Positions 1-9,180 of a DNA stretch of 64,000 nt are shown here, piece after piece. The position numbers and the translations under genes are program-made. The stretch spans positions 3,596,001 to 3,660,000 of the forward strand of contig NZ_CP042806.1 of the NCBI RefSeq assembly GCF_008000815.1, written 5' to 3'. The stretch is from Terriglobus albidus (GTDB lineage Bacteria; Acidobacteriota; Terriglobia; Terriglobales; Acidobacteriaceae). The notes beneath the pieces were generated by a model. That model saw only the letters and a list, made by a program, of their open reading frames with translations, did no database searches and was not told where the DNA came from. Position 1 is the first letter of the stretch; every line of letters starts with the position of its first letter.

Positions 1-24
1 CTCCTTCCACAACATTCCCCTCTC

Positions 25-64
25 TTCGCTGTATGCTGGAGCTTCATACACTGCATACAGCGAA
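25..64. promoter_or_regulatory. 12-bp inverted repeat touching the glnD start codon
   Basis: The arms TTCGCTGTATGC (25-36) and GCATACAGCGAA (53-64) are perfect reverse complements around a 16-base spacer. The right arm ends on the A of the glnD ATG. A second short pair, GTATG (31-35) and CATAC (45-49), could form a competing hairpin. No Shine-Dalgarno site is visible in front of glnD, so the structure could limit its translation. It could also be an operator, or the terminator of a gene to the left of the window. The repeat is seen directly; its role is inference. Confidence 0.5.
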
Positions 65-2685
65 TGTCTTTAAAGTCACAGCCCGCAAGTAAGGTCACAT
101 CTCCGGTGCGCGAGATTTACGGCCACCAGATGGAGATGATCCGGCAGGTCTTTGAAAAGCTGCCTGACGGATCGCGGATGGTTGCCGCCCGGTCGATTGC
201 CGTCGACGAAGTGGTACACGCGTTATGGCAATCCACCGGCCTGGGAGATGCTGCCGCGCTGATTGCGATTGGTGGCTATGGCCGGCAGGAGCTCTATCCA
301 TGTTCAGATGTGGATCTGCTGGTGCTGCTGAATGATGCCAGGCCAACCAAGGCCCTGACCGATGGCGTACGGACGCTCTCACAGCAGATGTGGGACTGCG
401 GTATTCGCCTGGCCCCGGTGACGCGGTCTCTGCTGGAATGCGAACGGTTCGACCCGAATAATGTCGAGTTTGCCATTTCCATGCTCGATCATCGTTTTCT
501 TGCGGGCAGCCAGGAACTCTACGCAGCGCTCAGTGAGAGGTTATTGCCGCGTCTTCTGGCAAAGGAAAGCGGGGTGCTTCTGGCCCAACTGCAGCATATG
601 ACCGCAGAGCGCCATACTCGTTATGGCAACACGCTCTTTCATCTGGAACCCAATATCAAGGAATGTCCGGGCGGCCTTCGTGATGCGCACGTCTGCGGCT
701 GGCTGCCACAGATTCTCAAGCTGGCGGCGGACGGCAAAGGAAAGCCCGTTCCGGAGTTTCCCATCGCGGACGATGCCGAGTTTTCTGAAGCGGTCGACTT
801 TCTGAAGACCGTGCGGGCGTTCCTGCACTACCGTCATGACCGGGATGACAACGTTTTGGATTGGCAGGCTCAGGATGGAGCCGCGTCCGCCCGCATCGGT
901 CTCAGCGGACGAGGGAAGGCAGATGCTGCGTACTGGATGCGGAACTATTTCCGTCATGCGCGCAGTATTGAGCGCCGTACCTTGCAACTGCTCGATGAGA
1001 TTCCGCAGAAGAAGAGCCTCGCTGCGCTCGCATTGGGTCTGAAGCCCGGCGGGAGGCAGACACCCAACGGTTTTCGTGTGGAGCGGGGAATTGTCCTCAT
1101 CGAGAAGGCGGAAAAGGGGATGGATCCCGCTCATGAGATGGAGACGGTGCTTGCTATCTTTGAAGCGATCGCCGCCCAGGGGCTGCGCCTCAGCCGCAAT
1201 GCGGAGATGCGCCTTGCGGATGCGCTTCCGATGCTCTCTGCCAGTCTTGAAGATGGGCCCGCGTTGTGGAGGCATCTAAGCGCCATCCTGACCGGGCCAT
1301 TTGCAGGCCAGGCTCTGCGCACCATGCATGCCCTGGGCATCCTGGAGCTGATGTTGCCGGAGTTTCATGGCATCGACGCTCTGGTGATTCGTGACGCCTA
1401 CCATCGGTACACCGTGGATGAGCACACCTTCCTGCTGATTGATACGCTGCACGGTCTGCCGCGGGTTGTGGAAGGCCCCCTTGCGGACTGGGCGAAGAAG
1501 TTCGGGATCATTCGCGATGAAATCGAGCACACCGCACTGCTGTACCTGGCAGCACTACTGCACGATACAGGCAAAGGACGCAGCGGCGACGACCATGCGG
1601 TCGAGAGTGCGCGCATGGCGCAAAGCGTCTGCTCGCGCCTGGAGTTCGATTTGCACGAGACCGGCCTGGTCCTATCGCTCATCCAGAATCACCTGGAGAT
1701 GTCGAATGCACTCCGTCGCGACATTTTTGACCAGGAGACGGTACGCATCTTTGCCTCCAAGGTGCAGACACATGAGCAGCTTCGCATGTTGATGGTCTTC
1801 ACCTACGCTGACATCAATGCCGTCCATCCTGATGCCTTGACTCCATGGAAGGCCGAGAACCTATGGCGGTTGTATATGGCAACCTCCAACTATTTGGATC
1901 GCAGCGTAGATGAAGACCGCGTGGACACGAAGATGGAGCGCGAGCTCGTCCGCCGTGTTACCGCACTGCAGCCCGCTAAGGCCGAATCTATCCGCGAGTT
2001 TCTTGATGGTTTTCCCCAGCGTTACCTGCACACAAGGACTCCGGACGAGATCCGCGTGCACTTTCAGATGGCTGAGAGAGCTCAGGACGGTTCGATTCAG
2101 CTCAGTCTTCAGCAGAGCAGCGCTGACTGGGAGATAACGCTGATTGCCAAAGACCGTCCTATGCTCTTTGCGGCCATGACCGGTGCTCTCACGGGTTGGG
2201 GCATGAACATCGTCACTGCGGACGCTTTCTCTGATGCCAGCGGTATCGTCGTCGACAGTTTTCACTTTACCGATAGCTTTCGGACCCTGGAGCTCAATCC
2301 CAGCGAGCGTGAGCCATTCCTGGAAAGTGTGCGGAAAGTAGCCGGCGGGGAGATTCCTCTGGCAAAGTTTCTTGCCGGCCGTCGCCGTACCAGAAGACGA
2401 GCGCCGCTGGTCACCGTAGAGACGGCTATCAGTTTCGATGACATCGCTTCCACCCACTGCACGCTGCTGCAGGTGGTAGCCCAGGATGTCCCAGGCCTGC
2501 TTCATGCGCTCAGTGAGGCTCTGGCTACGTTTGGCTGCAGCATTGAGGTCGCATTGATCGATACCGAAGGAGATACCGCCATCGACGTGTTTTATCTGAC
2601 GCACGAAGGGAGCAAGCTCAGCCAGACCGACCAGGGCAGGCTGAAGGAAACACTGCTCAAGGCGGTCAGGGATAATGCGAGCTAG
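64..2685 (+). CDS. glnD: Bifunctional uridylyltransferase/uridylyl-removing enzyme GlnD
   Basis: GlnD uridylylates and deuridylylates PII proteins in response to glutamine and so controls nitrogen assimilation in the cytoplasm. The 873-residue length fits the family (about 850-950). The nucleotidyltransferase signature GGYGRQELYPCSDVDLL lies at residues 70-86, with the catalytic Asp pair at 82 and 84. The HD (uridylyl-removing) domain shows ALLHDTGKG with H500-D501. Two ACT domains close the protein, at about 690-770 and 800-870, for glutamine sensing. The ATG at 64 is the only start near the domain boundary and it sits on an inverted repeat. The last 11 bases overlap the next gene, which suggests co-translation. 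Together with gltB and the arginine operon it makes the window rich in nitrogen genes. Confidence 0.95.
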   Translation: MSLKSQPASKVTSPVREIYGHQMEMIRQVFEKLPDGSRMVAARSIAVDEVVHALWQSTGLGDAAALIAIGGYGRQELYPCSDVDLLVLLNDARPTKALTDGVRTLSQQMWDCGIRLAPVTRSLLECERFDPNNVEFAISMLDHRFLAGSQELYAALSERLLPRLLAKESGVLLAQLQHMTAERHTRYGNTLFHLEPNIKECPGGLRDAHVCGWLPQILKLAADGKGKPVPEFPIADDAEFSEAVDFLKTVRAFLHYRHDRDDNVLDWQAQDGAASARIGLSGRGKADAAYWMRNYFRHARSIERRTLQLLDEIPQKKSLAALALGLKPGGRQTPNGFRVERGIVLIEKAEKGMDPAHEMETVLAIFEAIAAQGLRLSRNAEMRLADALPMLSASLEDGPALWRHLSAILTGPFAGQALRTMHALGILELMLPEFHGIDALVIRDAYHRYTVDEHTFLLIDTLHGLPRVVEGPLADWAKKFGIIRDEIEHTALLYLAALLHDTGKGRSGDDHAVESARMAQSVCSRLEFDLHETGLVLSLIQNHLEMSNALRRDIFDQETVRIFASKVQTHEQLRMLMVFTYADINAVHPDALTPWKAENLWRLYMATSNYLDRSVDEDRVDTKMERELVRRVTALQPAKAESIREFLDGFPQRYLHTRTPDEIRVHFQMAERAQDGSIQLSLQQSSADWEITLIAKDRPMLFAAMTGALTGWGMNIVTADAFSDASGIVVDSFHFTDSFRTLELNPSEREPFLESVRKVAGGEIPLAKFLAGRRRTRRRAPLVTVETAISFDDIASTHCTLLQVVAQDVPGLLHALSEALATFGCSIEVALIDTEGDTAIDVFYLTHEGSKLSQTDQGRLKETLLKAVRDNAS

Positions 2686-3355
2686 GAACTTCAGTATCCT
2701 TGTGGTGTTTTATATTTCGTTAACATCCTGGGGGCAGAACCAACAGTGCAAGGTATCTACCTTTGAGGGCGAGGTCTCGTATGGCCAGACCTATCGTCAT
2801 GCGATCAACCGCAATCTGGAGCTCGTACTCGACCCGTTACCTTCCGGGTGGCTATTGCGTGTGTTGCCGATAGGAAAACCTCGTCCGCAGCTTGACTATG
2901 CCGAACTTGCGACGCCCCCGTATCAGTCTGTAACACCATTAGCCGTCTCGACGGACTTCAGCTTTCGTGCTCAGGATGCCATTGCTTGGAATCCACGCAA
3001 CTTCCACTTTGTTGCAGCGTCTGATGCTTTCAACAGGCTCATGATGGCTTATAACAATTACATCGGGGCTCAGGATTCTGTTTCACGTCGTTCGGCAGAA
3101 GGGCGGTTGACGTCCCTGGTGCAGCAGACGCAGTCCGGAGAACTTCGTATTCTGGACGCCAGGATCGTTGCGGGCACGGCAGATCAGGCAGGCTTGGCGG
3201 CAATGGTCGCCTCGCATCTGAGTGAAACCGCCCATTCAGTGGTAGCTACACACGGTGAACCGATTTCTCCCCTGGGGCGTATTACATGGTTTCGATTCCG
3301 AATATCGCTCTGGTTGCCGGAAAAGGACACAGGAAATACGGTGTTCTGCAGATAA
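2675..3355 (+). CDS. Secreted hypothetical protein
   Basis: This is a 226-residue protein that I do not recognise. The first 20 residues (MRARNFSILVVFYISLTSWG) form a basic then hydrophobic signal peptide, so it is probably exported. The mature part has no membrane segment, no obvious catalytic motif and one Cys shortly after the signal peptide. Its start overlaps the glnD stop by 11 bases, so it is probably translated with glnD. A role linked to PII signalling is not evident, and an exported protein would not meet GlnD. The coding assignment rests on the overlap, the signal peptide and the absence of a better frame. Confidence 0.7.
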   Translation: MRARNFSILVVFYISLTSWGQNQQCKVSTFEGEVSYGQTYRHAINRNLELVLDPLPSGWLLRVLPIGKPRPQLDYAELATPPYQSVTPLAVSTDFSFRAQDAIAWNPRNFHFVAASDAFNRLMMAYNNYIGAQDSVSRRSAEGRLTSLVQQTQSGELRILDARIVAGTADQAGLAAMVASHLSETAHSVVATHGEPISPLGRITWFRFRISLWLPEKDTGNTVFCR

Positions 3356-3451
3356 AACAGGCAACATCTCGGGTTTTGCAGGCATCATGACAGATAGGGG
3401 AAGATCGTGGCAGGTTCCACATCTGCGTAATCCGTTCTATATATTGAGAGT

Positions 3452-4069
3452 ATGAGCACTCCGGCGCAGGAAACCACGAGCAATGGCCGCCCGATGAACG
3501 GGCCCGAAAAGAATGATCGCTATCTCTTTGGCAACTTGGACAGCTTTGGCAAGAATCGCGAAAAGCTGGAAGAGGTGTCCTGGGGCTACGATCAGCCAGA
3601 GGGCGTCGTTTTAGCCTCTATGGATGCGGCCATTAACTGGGTTCGAAAGAATTCAGTGTGGCCAATGACCTTCGGTCTGGCTTGCTGCGCGATCGAGATG
3701 ATGTCCATGGGCGGCTCGCGGTACGACATCGCGCGTTTTGGTGCTGAGGTCTTCCGTCCTTCACCGCGGCAAAGCGATTTGATGGTAATCGCAGGCCGCG
3801 TCTCGCAGAAGATGGCTCCCGTGATTCGCCGCTTGTATGAGCAGATGCCGGAGCCGAAGTGGGTTATCTCGATGGGCGCGTGCGCAACCTCGGGAGGCGT
3901 GTTTAACAACTATGCACTGATGCAGGGCGTAAACCAGGTCATCCCGGTCGACGTCTACGTGCCAGGGTGTCCACCCCGTCCAGAACAGCTCCTCTATGCC
4001 ATCACCTTATTGCAGGAAAAGATTCAAAAGGAGAGGGGAACGTTGAAGAAAGCGTTGAACCTTGCCTGA
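3452..4069 (+). CDS. nuoB: NADH-quinone oxidoreductase subunit B (isolated copy)
   Basis: NuoB carries the terminal iron-sulfur cluster N2 of respiratory complex I, which passes electrons to quinone. The 205-residue protein keeps all four cluster ligands: the tandem Cys78-Cys79 (LACCAIEMM), Cys144 (MGACATSGG) and Cys173 ([10 protein letters not shown]). The N-terminal 40 residues are a polar extension. No nuoA, nuoC or other nuo gene lies on either side, so this copy stands outside the usual nuo operon. It may be an extra paralogue or a relocated single gene; only the rest of the genome can tell. The ATG at 3452 is preceded by only a weak GAG ribosome site. Confidence 0.93.
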   Translation: MSTPAQETTSNGRPMNGPEKNDRYLFGNLDSFGKNREKLEEVSWGYDQPEGVVLASMDAAINWVRKNSVWPMTFGLACCAIEMMSMGGSRYDIARFGAEVFRPSPRQSDLMVIAGRVSQKMAPVIRRLYEQMPEPKWVISMGACATSGGVFNNYALMQGVNQVIPVDVYVPGCPPRPEQLLYAITLLQEKIQKERGTLKKALNLA

Positions 4070-4075
4070 GAAACT

Positions 4076-4105
4076 CGTTTTATGGGGTAAAAAAACCGTA
4101 AAACG
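4076..4105. terminator. Weak hairpin after nuoB
   Basis: CGTTTTATGG (4076-4085) pairs with CCGTAAAACG (4096-4105), with one G-U pair, around a 10-base A-rich loop. It lies 6 bases after the nuoB stop. There is no T run after it on the + strand, so termination efficiency is doubtful. Confidence 0.35.
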
Positions 4106-4248
4106 GGGTAGTAAGTTGAGTACCGCCCGGAATTTGTAGCTGAACCGAAACGCAGGTGCGCTACACTTTTGGGGGAATTCGTAAGCCACTGAGTCTGTAA
4201 GCATTTGAGCTCAGAGCCACAACATGTAAGTATTCGCGGAGGAAATAA

Positions 4249-5853
4249 ATGTTCGAACGCCCAGTTCGCAGTATCGGTAGACTTCTACTCGCTGCCTGCG
4301 CCGTCAGCCTTGGGGTCACCGGGCTGCAAGCGCAGACGGCTCCGGCGGCCCCGTCGGAACCCAACCCGTCGCGCGCTGATATTTTCCTGGGATACTCGTA
4401 CTTCGGTACGCATAGCCCCATCAAGCCTGCCAACATCCAGTACAGCTCCATCGACCTTGGTGCGATCGGTAGCGGCGCCTATTACTTCAATAAGTATGTT
4501 GGCGGCGAGGTTGTTTTCGCGGCCCATCCAGATGGTAAGAACGATTCTCTCTACACCATCTCAGCAGGTCCGATCTTCCGTTATCCTGCTCAGAACTTTA
4601 CCGTCTTCGCACACGGCCTGGTTGGTGGCGCGAAACTCGGTGGTCCGAATGGTGCTGCGGGTTACAACCCGACAAAGTGGGGCACTGCTTTGACGGCTGG
4701 CGGCGGCATGGACTATGACACGCCGTTGTTCAACCATAAGCTGGGCATCCGTCTCTTCCAGGCGGATTATCAGTACATCCATGACAACTTTGGTCCCGCC
4801 AACCCCGGCGGCGGCGTCATTGGCGGACGCGCCAATATCAGCGCCGCTCAGTTGAGCAGCGGTCTTCTGTGGCACATTGGCAGCATCATTCCGCCGCCGC
4901 CTGTGACCTACTCCTGCGTCGCGTCGCCTGCAACTGTCTTCCCGGGTGACCCCGTCACGGTGACCGGCACTGCCGCAAACCTGAACCCGAAGAAGACGGC
5001 GACCTATAGCTGGACCTCCGATGCCGGTTCTGTTTCCGGTACTTCAAGCACCGCGAACGTTGACACCAAGTCGCTGAACCCTGGCAGCTATACCGTCAAG
5101 GGTCATGTGGAAGAGGGCAAGAAGGTCGGTCAGTTCGCCGACTGCTCGGCTCCGTTCACGGTCAAGGCTTTCGAGCCGCCGACCATCAGCTGCTCGGCCA
5201 GCCCGTCCAGCGTTCGTCCGGGTGAGTCTGCGACGATCACTGCGAATGGCGTCAGCCCGCAGAACCGTCCTCTGACCTACAGCTATAGCTCGACCTCCGG
5301 TTCGGTCTCCGGCAACGGAACCTCCGCGACCCTGAGCACCGCCGGCGCTGCGCCTGGCACCGTTACCGTCACCTGCAACGTGGTTGACGATAAGGGCCAG
5401 ACTGCTTCGGCGACCACCTCGGTCAGCGTTGTTGCTCCGCCGCCGCCGCCGGCTCCGAAGACCTCGAGCCTCTGCACGGTCAACTTCGAGCGCGATAAGA
5501 AGCGTCCGTCCCGTGTTGACAACGAGGGCAAGGCTTGCCTCGACGACGTCGCTCTGAACCTGCAGCGCTCGTCCGATGCCAAGGTTGCTCTGGCCGGCTC
5601 CGCTGACAGCAAGGAGAAGCATGGCGATACGGTATCTTCTGAGCGTGCTCTGAACGCCAAGGAGTACCTGGTGAAGGACAAGGGTATCGACGCTTCCCGC
5701 GTTGCCACCTACACCTCCACCACCGAAGGCAAGACCGTCACCACCACTCTGATCCCTGCCGGCGCTACCTTCAGCACCAGCGGTCTGACGGAAGTGACTG
5801 AGCCGGTCAAGCCTGCCAAGCCGGTCCGCAAGCACGCTGCCAAGAAGAAGTAA
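4249..5853 (+). CDS. Outer membrane beta-barrel protein with Ig-like and OmpA-like domains
   Basis: The protein has 534 residues and a signal peptide ending near GLQAQ (residue 29). Residues about 43-215 alternate in the manner of a beta-barrel (DIFLGYSYFG, AYYFNKYVGGEVVFA, LSSGLLWHIG). Two Ig/PKD-like domains follow (about 219-307 and 310-395), each starting with a YSC or ISC motif. A Pro-rich linker (APPPPPAPK) leads to an OmpA-like C-terminal domain (FERDKKRPSRVDNEGKACL), which in this family binds peptidoglycan, and then a Lys/Ala-rich tail. It probably anchors the outer membrane to the wall. The ATG has a strong site (GGAGG at about 4239). A perfect terminator follows. The OmpA domain is divergent, so peptidoglycan binding is inference. 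Confidence 0.8.
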   Translation: MFERPVRSIGRLLLAACAVSLGVTGLQAQTAPAAPSEPNPSRADIFLGYSYFGTHSPIKPANIQYSSIDLGAIGSGAYYFNKYVGGEVVFAAHPDGKNDSLYTISAGPIFRYPAQNFTVFAHGLVGGAKLGGPNGAAGYNPTKWGTALTAGGGMDYDTPLFNHKLGIRLFQADYQYIHDNFGPANPGGGVIGGRANISAAQLSSGLLWHIGSIIPPPPVTYSCVASPATVFPGDPVTVTGTAANLNPKKTATYSWTSDAGSVSGTSSTANVDTKSLNPGSYTVKGHVEEGKKVGQFADCSAPFTVKAFEPPTISCSASPSSVRPGESATITANGVSPQNRPLTYSYSSTSGSVSGNGTSATLSTAGAAPGTVTVTCNVVDDKGQTASATTSVSVVAPPPPPAPKTSSLCTVNFERDKKRPSRVDNEGKACLDDVALNLQRSSDAKVALAGSADSKEKHGDTVSSERALNAKEYLVKDKGIDASRVATYTSTTEGKTVTTTLIPAGATFSTSGLTEVTEPVKPAKPVRKHAAKKK

Positions 5854-5873
5854 CACGAACCTATAAAGGCTCA

Positions 5874-5902
5874 GGGCCGACTGGCGATATGCCAGTCGGC
5901 CC
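5874..5902 (+). terminator. Rho-independent terminator of the OmpA/Ig gene
   Basis: A perfect 12-bp stem, GGGCCGACTGGC (5874-5885) and GCCAGTCGGCCC (5891-5902), encloses the loop GATAT. A T-rich stretch (TTGGTCTATTT) follows. It ends 27 bases before the next start codon, so the next gene needs its own promoter or read-through. Confidence 0.85.
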
Positions 5903-5929
5903 TTGGTCTATTTAAGCGAAAATAAGTCA

Positions 5930-7933
5930 ATGAGAAAGTCCCTTGGCGGAGCAATCCGCGTTGCTGCACTCGCCATTCCGTTTCTGGTGTCTTCCTGGCT
6001 GCATGCTGTGACATGGTTTCCCTTCGGGCCTGATGGCGGCTCCGCCCGCGCCTTTGCTGCAGATCCGCATGATCATAAGCACGTGTATCTTGGTACAGCC
6101 ATTGGATGGATGTACGACAGTCATGACGGTGGTAGGACGTGGAAGCGTCTAGCGCGCCTTGGAAAGCGTGACGATCTGGTGATCGACAATATCGTAGTCG
6201 ACGCCGCAGAGCCCAATGTGCTCTATGCCGGGACATGGGTGCTCGGCAACACCGACGGTGCTTTTTATATCAGCCGTGATGCCGGTATGACCTGGGTTGA
6301 ATCACCCTCGATGCATGGTCAGTCGATTCGCTCTCTTTCAGCGTCGCCATCCTCTCCCAAGACGCTAGTCGCGGGAACGCTCGATGGCATTTTTCGGAGC
6401 TCCGATGGCGGACAGAACTGGAAATTGATTAGCCCGGCTGGCAGTACCGAGATTCATGAGGTTGAGTCGATTGCGATCGATCCGAAGGATTCGAATACGA
6501 TCTATGCCGGAACCTGGCATCTGCCGTGGAAGACGACTGATGGCGGTGTCAATTGGAAGAACATCAAGGACGGAATCATCGATGATTCAGACGTGTTTTC
6601 CATCATCGTCCATCCCAAGACTCCTTCGATTGTCTATGCCAGTGCATGCTCGGGTATCTACAAGAGTGACAGCGCAGGTGATCGCTTCACGAAGGTACAG
6701 GGCATTCCTTCTTCGGCCCGCCGCACGCGAGTTCTGATGCAGGATCCGAAGCATCTCGATACCGTATTTGCCGGTACGACAGAAGGGCTCTGGCGCAGCT
6801 CCGATGCTGGAGCGACATGGCGCCGCACCACGGACCCGACCACGATCGTGAACGACGTCTTCGTCGATCCAGAGAATCCGGATCACGTTTTGCTGGCGAC
6901 CGACTATAGCGGCGTTCTGATGAGTGATGACGGAGGTTTCTCATTCCGTTCCGCTAATTCAGGCTTCTCCTCACGTCAGATTACGGCGTATGCCGCCGAC
7001 TACATCAATCCCGCAAAGCTTTATATCGGTGTAATCAATGACAAAGACTCCGGCGGTGTTTTCGCCAGTGCCAACGGTGGCTTAACCTGGGATCAACTCA
7101 GCTCCGGCCTGAACGGATTGGATGTCCTTGCGCTGGTGCAGGCTCCGGACGGCACCATTATCGCTGGGACCTCACACGGCATTTTCCGTCTGCAGGGAGC
7201 TGTCTGGGTTCCCAGCGGAATGATCGTCGGCAATGCAGCTACAAAGCCGGCCACGACGCCTGTGCGGGCAGTAGCGGGCGCGGCTAAGACGCGGCGTCCT
7301 ACGCGTCCCGTGATGGCGCGTCCTTCACGACCGAGCCGTGTTCTGGATGCCCCGGCTTCTTCCATGGTTCGGTCCGGCAACATGCTCTATGCCACAACAT
7401 CTCTTGGGATATTGCAAAGCAACGATTCCGGAACAACATGGCGGATCACGTCACTTACCAGTGATGATTTCCGTTACTCCGGAGCGGCTCCAGGTGGAAA
7501 CGTTGTGGTTGCCGGTCTTCATCGGATTGCATTCCTGAACCCGTCGACGCAGCAGTGGACTGAGGCGTCGGTGCCTGCCGGGCTCGCCCAGATCACCTCC
7601 ATTGGTGTCGATGACAAAGGGCGTCTGTGGGCCGGTGGCCGTGAGGGAGTATTCCGCTCCAACACCGGGACGAGCTGGCAGGGACTTCCAGAGCTCCACG
7701 TGGCAGACGTCAATAGTATCTTCTACGACGGTGCGGGGAAGCGGATGCTGATCTCGGCCAACAGCTCGACGACTCTGACGTATGCTGTGAACCTCGCGGA
7801 TGACCATATCGCGTTCTGGGATACGGGATGGCACCTTCGCTTTGTCCGTCCGGTAGGAGATCACCTGATTGGGGCTACCCTCTATGACGGGATCGTGGTT
7901 CAGCCTCGGATGGTTGAATCGGCAGTGAGATAA
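5930..7933 (+). CDS. Secreted Asp-box (BNR) beta-propeller protein
   Basis: The protein has about 667 residues from the ATG at 5930. An upstream in-frame TTG at 5903 lies next to the terminator and is less likely. A signal peptide (MRKSLGG, then a hydrophobic run ending in SSWLHA) is followed by about nine Asp-box motifs of the type S-x-D-G-G-x-x-W: SHDGGRTW, SRDAGMTW, SSDGGQNW, TTDGGVNW, SSDAGATW, SANGGLTW, SNDSGTTW and variants. These repeats build sortilin/VPS10- or Ycf48-like propellers. A Pro/Arg-rich linker at about 445-480 splits it into two parts. No sialidase catalytic residues are apparent, so a binding or scaffold role is more likely than an enzyme. It runs 24 bases ahead of mqnE. 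Confidence 0.8.
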   Translation: MRKSLGGAIRVAALAIPFLVSSWLHAVTWFPFGPDGGSARAFAADPHDHKHVYLGTAIGWMYDSHDGGRTWKRLARLGKRDDLVIDNIVVDAAEPNVLYAGTWVLGNTDGAFYISRDAGMTWVESPSMHGQSIRSLSASPSSPKTLVAGTLDGIFRSSDGGQNWKLISPAGSTEIHEVESIAIDPKDSNTIYAGTWHLPWKTTDGGVNWKNIKDGIIDDSDVFSIIVHPKTPSIVYASACSGIYKSDSAGDRFTKVQGIPSSARRTRVLMQDPKHLDTVFAGTTEGLWRSSDAGATWRRTTDPTTIVNDVFVDPENPDHVLLATDYSGVLMSDDGGFSFRSANSGFSSRQITAYAADYINPAKLYIGVINDKDSGGVFASANGGLTWDQLSSGLNGLDVLALVQAPDGTIIAGTSHGIFRLQGAVWVPSGMIVGNAATKPATTPVRAVAGAAKTRRPTRPVMARPSRPSRVLDAPASSMVRSGNMLYATTSLGILQSNDSGTTWRITSLTSDDFRYSGAAPGGNVVVAGLHRIAFLNPSTQQWTEASVPAGLAQITSIGVDDKGRLWAGGREGVFRSNTGTSWQGLPELHVADVNSIFYDGAGKRMLISANSSTTLTYAVNLADDHIAFWDTGWHLRFVRPVGDHLIGATLYDGIVVQPRMVESAVR

Positions 7934-7957
7934 CAGGCCACTGCGAGGAGGATTAGA

Positions 7958-9121
7958 ATGGAAAGTGCGATGACAGCTACCTCAATCTCCTCGCGGCCGC
8001 GCCATGCATTTCAGACAGACGACCCACGCCTTGAGCCCATTGCGGACAAGGTCCTCTCCGGCACGCGGCTGGACTATGAGGATGGTCTCGCTCTCTACCG
8101 CAGTCCGGACATCCTGGCGGTAGGCTGGCTGGCCAACTGGGTACGCGAAAAACTGCACGGAGATGTGGCGTACTTCAACGTCAACCGGCATATCAATCCG
8201 ACGAACGTCTGTGTCGCAAGCTGCCGCCTTTGTGCCTTTGGCCGCAAGAAAGATACTCCCGGCACTTACACGATGGCTCTGGAAGAAGCCTGGCAGGCTG
8301 CGGGCGCGGGTTACACCGAAGCTGTAACCGAGTTTCATATTGTCGGTGGTCTCCATCCGGATCTGCCATTTCAGTACTTCATGGATCTGGTCAGCGGCTT
8401 GAAAGAGCGCTTCCCGAAGGTGCATATCAAAGCCTTCACCATGGTTGAGGTCGCATTCCTCGCCAAGCGCGCCAAGCTCACGATTCCTGAAGTGCTGGAG
8501 CGCATGAAGGCTGCTGGTGTTGATTCCTGCCCAGGAGGCGGAGCGGAGATCTTCGCTGACCGCGTTCGTCACATCATCTGCGACCACAAGATCGATGGCT
8601 CCGAGTGGCTGGAGACCGCGCGTCTGGCCCACAAGGCTGGCCTTCGTTCCAACGCCACCATGCTCTATGGGCATATCGAGAACGAAGAGGACCGCGTCGA
8701 TCATCTGTTGAAGCTACGTGCCGTGCAGGATGAGACCGCAGGCTTCCAGACCTTTATCCCACTGGCTTTCCATCCCGACAACACGCCATTGGGGCATCTG
8801 CCGCGTACGACTGGAATGCTCGACGTCAAGCAGATTGCGGTTGGCCGTCTGATGCTGGATAACTTCCCGCATATCAAGAGCTACTGGCAGATGGTGACAC
8901 CGAAGATGGCCCAGATCTCGCTGCGATTTGGCGCGGACGATATCGACGGCACCGTTGTTGAAGAGAAGATCTATCACGACGCCGGCGCTACTACTCCACA
9001 GGGCATGCGCCGCGCTGAGCTGGAACGCCTGATCCGGGAGGCGGGCCGGGTTCCGTTTGAGCGAGACACCATGTACCGCGCTGTCACTCGCAGCGAAGAC
9101 AGCTTCACTATCGCGGTATAA
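7958..9121 (+). CDS. mqnE: Aminofutalosine synthase MqnE (radical SAM)
   Basis: MqnE joins 3-enolpyruvyl-benzoate-derived carbon to SAM to give aminofutalosine in the futalosine pathway to menaquinone. The radical-SAM cluster motif CVASCRLC places the [4Fe-4S] ligands at Cys85, Cys89 and Cys92. EFHIVGGLHPDLPFQYF and the SCPGGGAEIFADRVR block fit MqnE better than the related MqnC, which has a different sequence before GGLHPDL. The 387-residue length is usual. A strong AGGAGG site lies about 9 bases before the ATG. No other mqn gene is in the window. The presence of mqnE implies a menaquinone-using respiratory chain, in line with the nearby nuoB. Confidence 0.92.
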   Translation: MESAMTATSISSRPRHAFQTDDPRLEPIADKVLSGTRLDYEDGLALYRSPDILAVGWLANWVREKLHGDVAYFNVNRHINPTNVCVASCRLCAFGRKKDTPGTYTMALEEAWQAAGAGYTEAVTEFHIVGGLHPDLPFQYFMDLVSGLKERFPKVHIKAFTMVEVAFLAKRAKLTIPEVLERMKAAGVDSCPGGGAEIFADRVRHIICDHKIDGSEWLETARLAHKAGLRSNATMLYGHIENEEDRVDHLLKLRAVQDETAGFQTFIPLAFHPDNTPLGHLPRTTGMLDVKQIAVGRLMLDNFPHIKSYWQMVTPKMAQISLRFGADDIDGTVVEEKIYHDAGATTPQGMRRAELERLIREAGRVPFERDTMYRAVTRSEDSFTIAV

Positions 9122-9180
9122 CGACTTCTTCAGGCCTTATAAGCCTTTTCAGGCCTTCAGAACGATATTCTGAATGTCTG

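Noticed and set aside
5044-5856. A 270-codon minus-strand frame inside the OmpA/Ig gene
   Set aside because: It is a mirror of the repetitive Ig-coding region, rich in Arg/Gly, with no known motif.
7958-9121. MqnC (cyclic dehypoxanthinyl futalosine synthase)
   Set aside because: The EFHIVGGLHPDLPF block and the PGGGAEIF segment match MqnE better.
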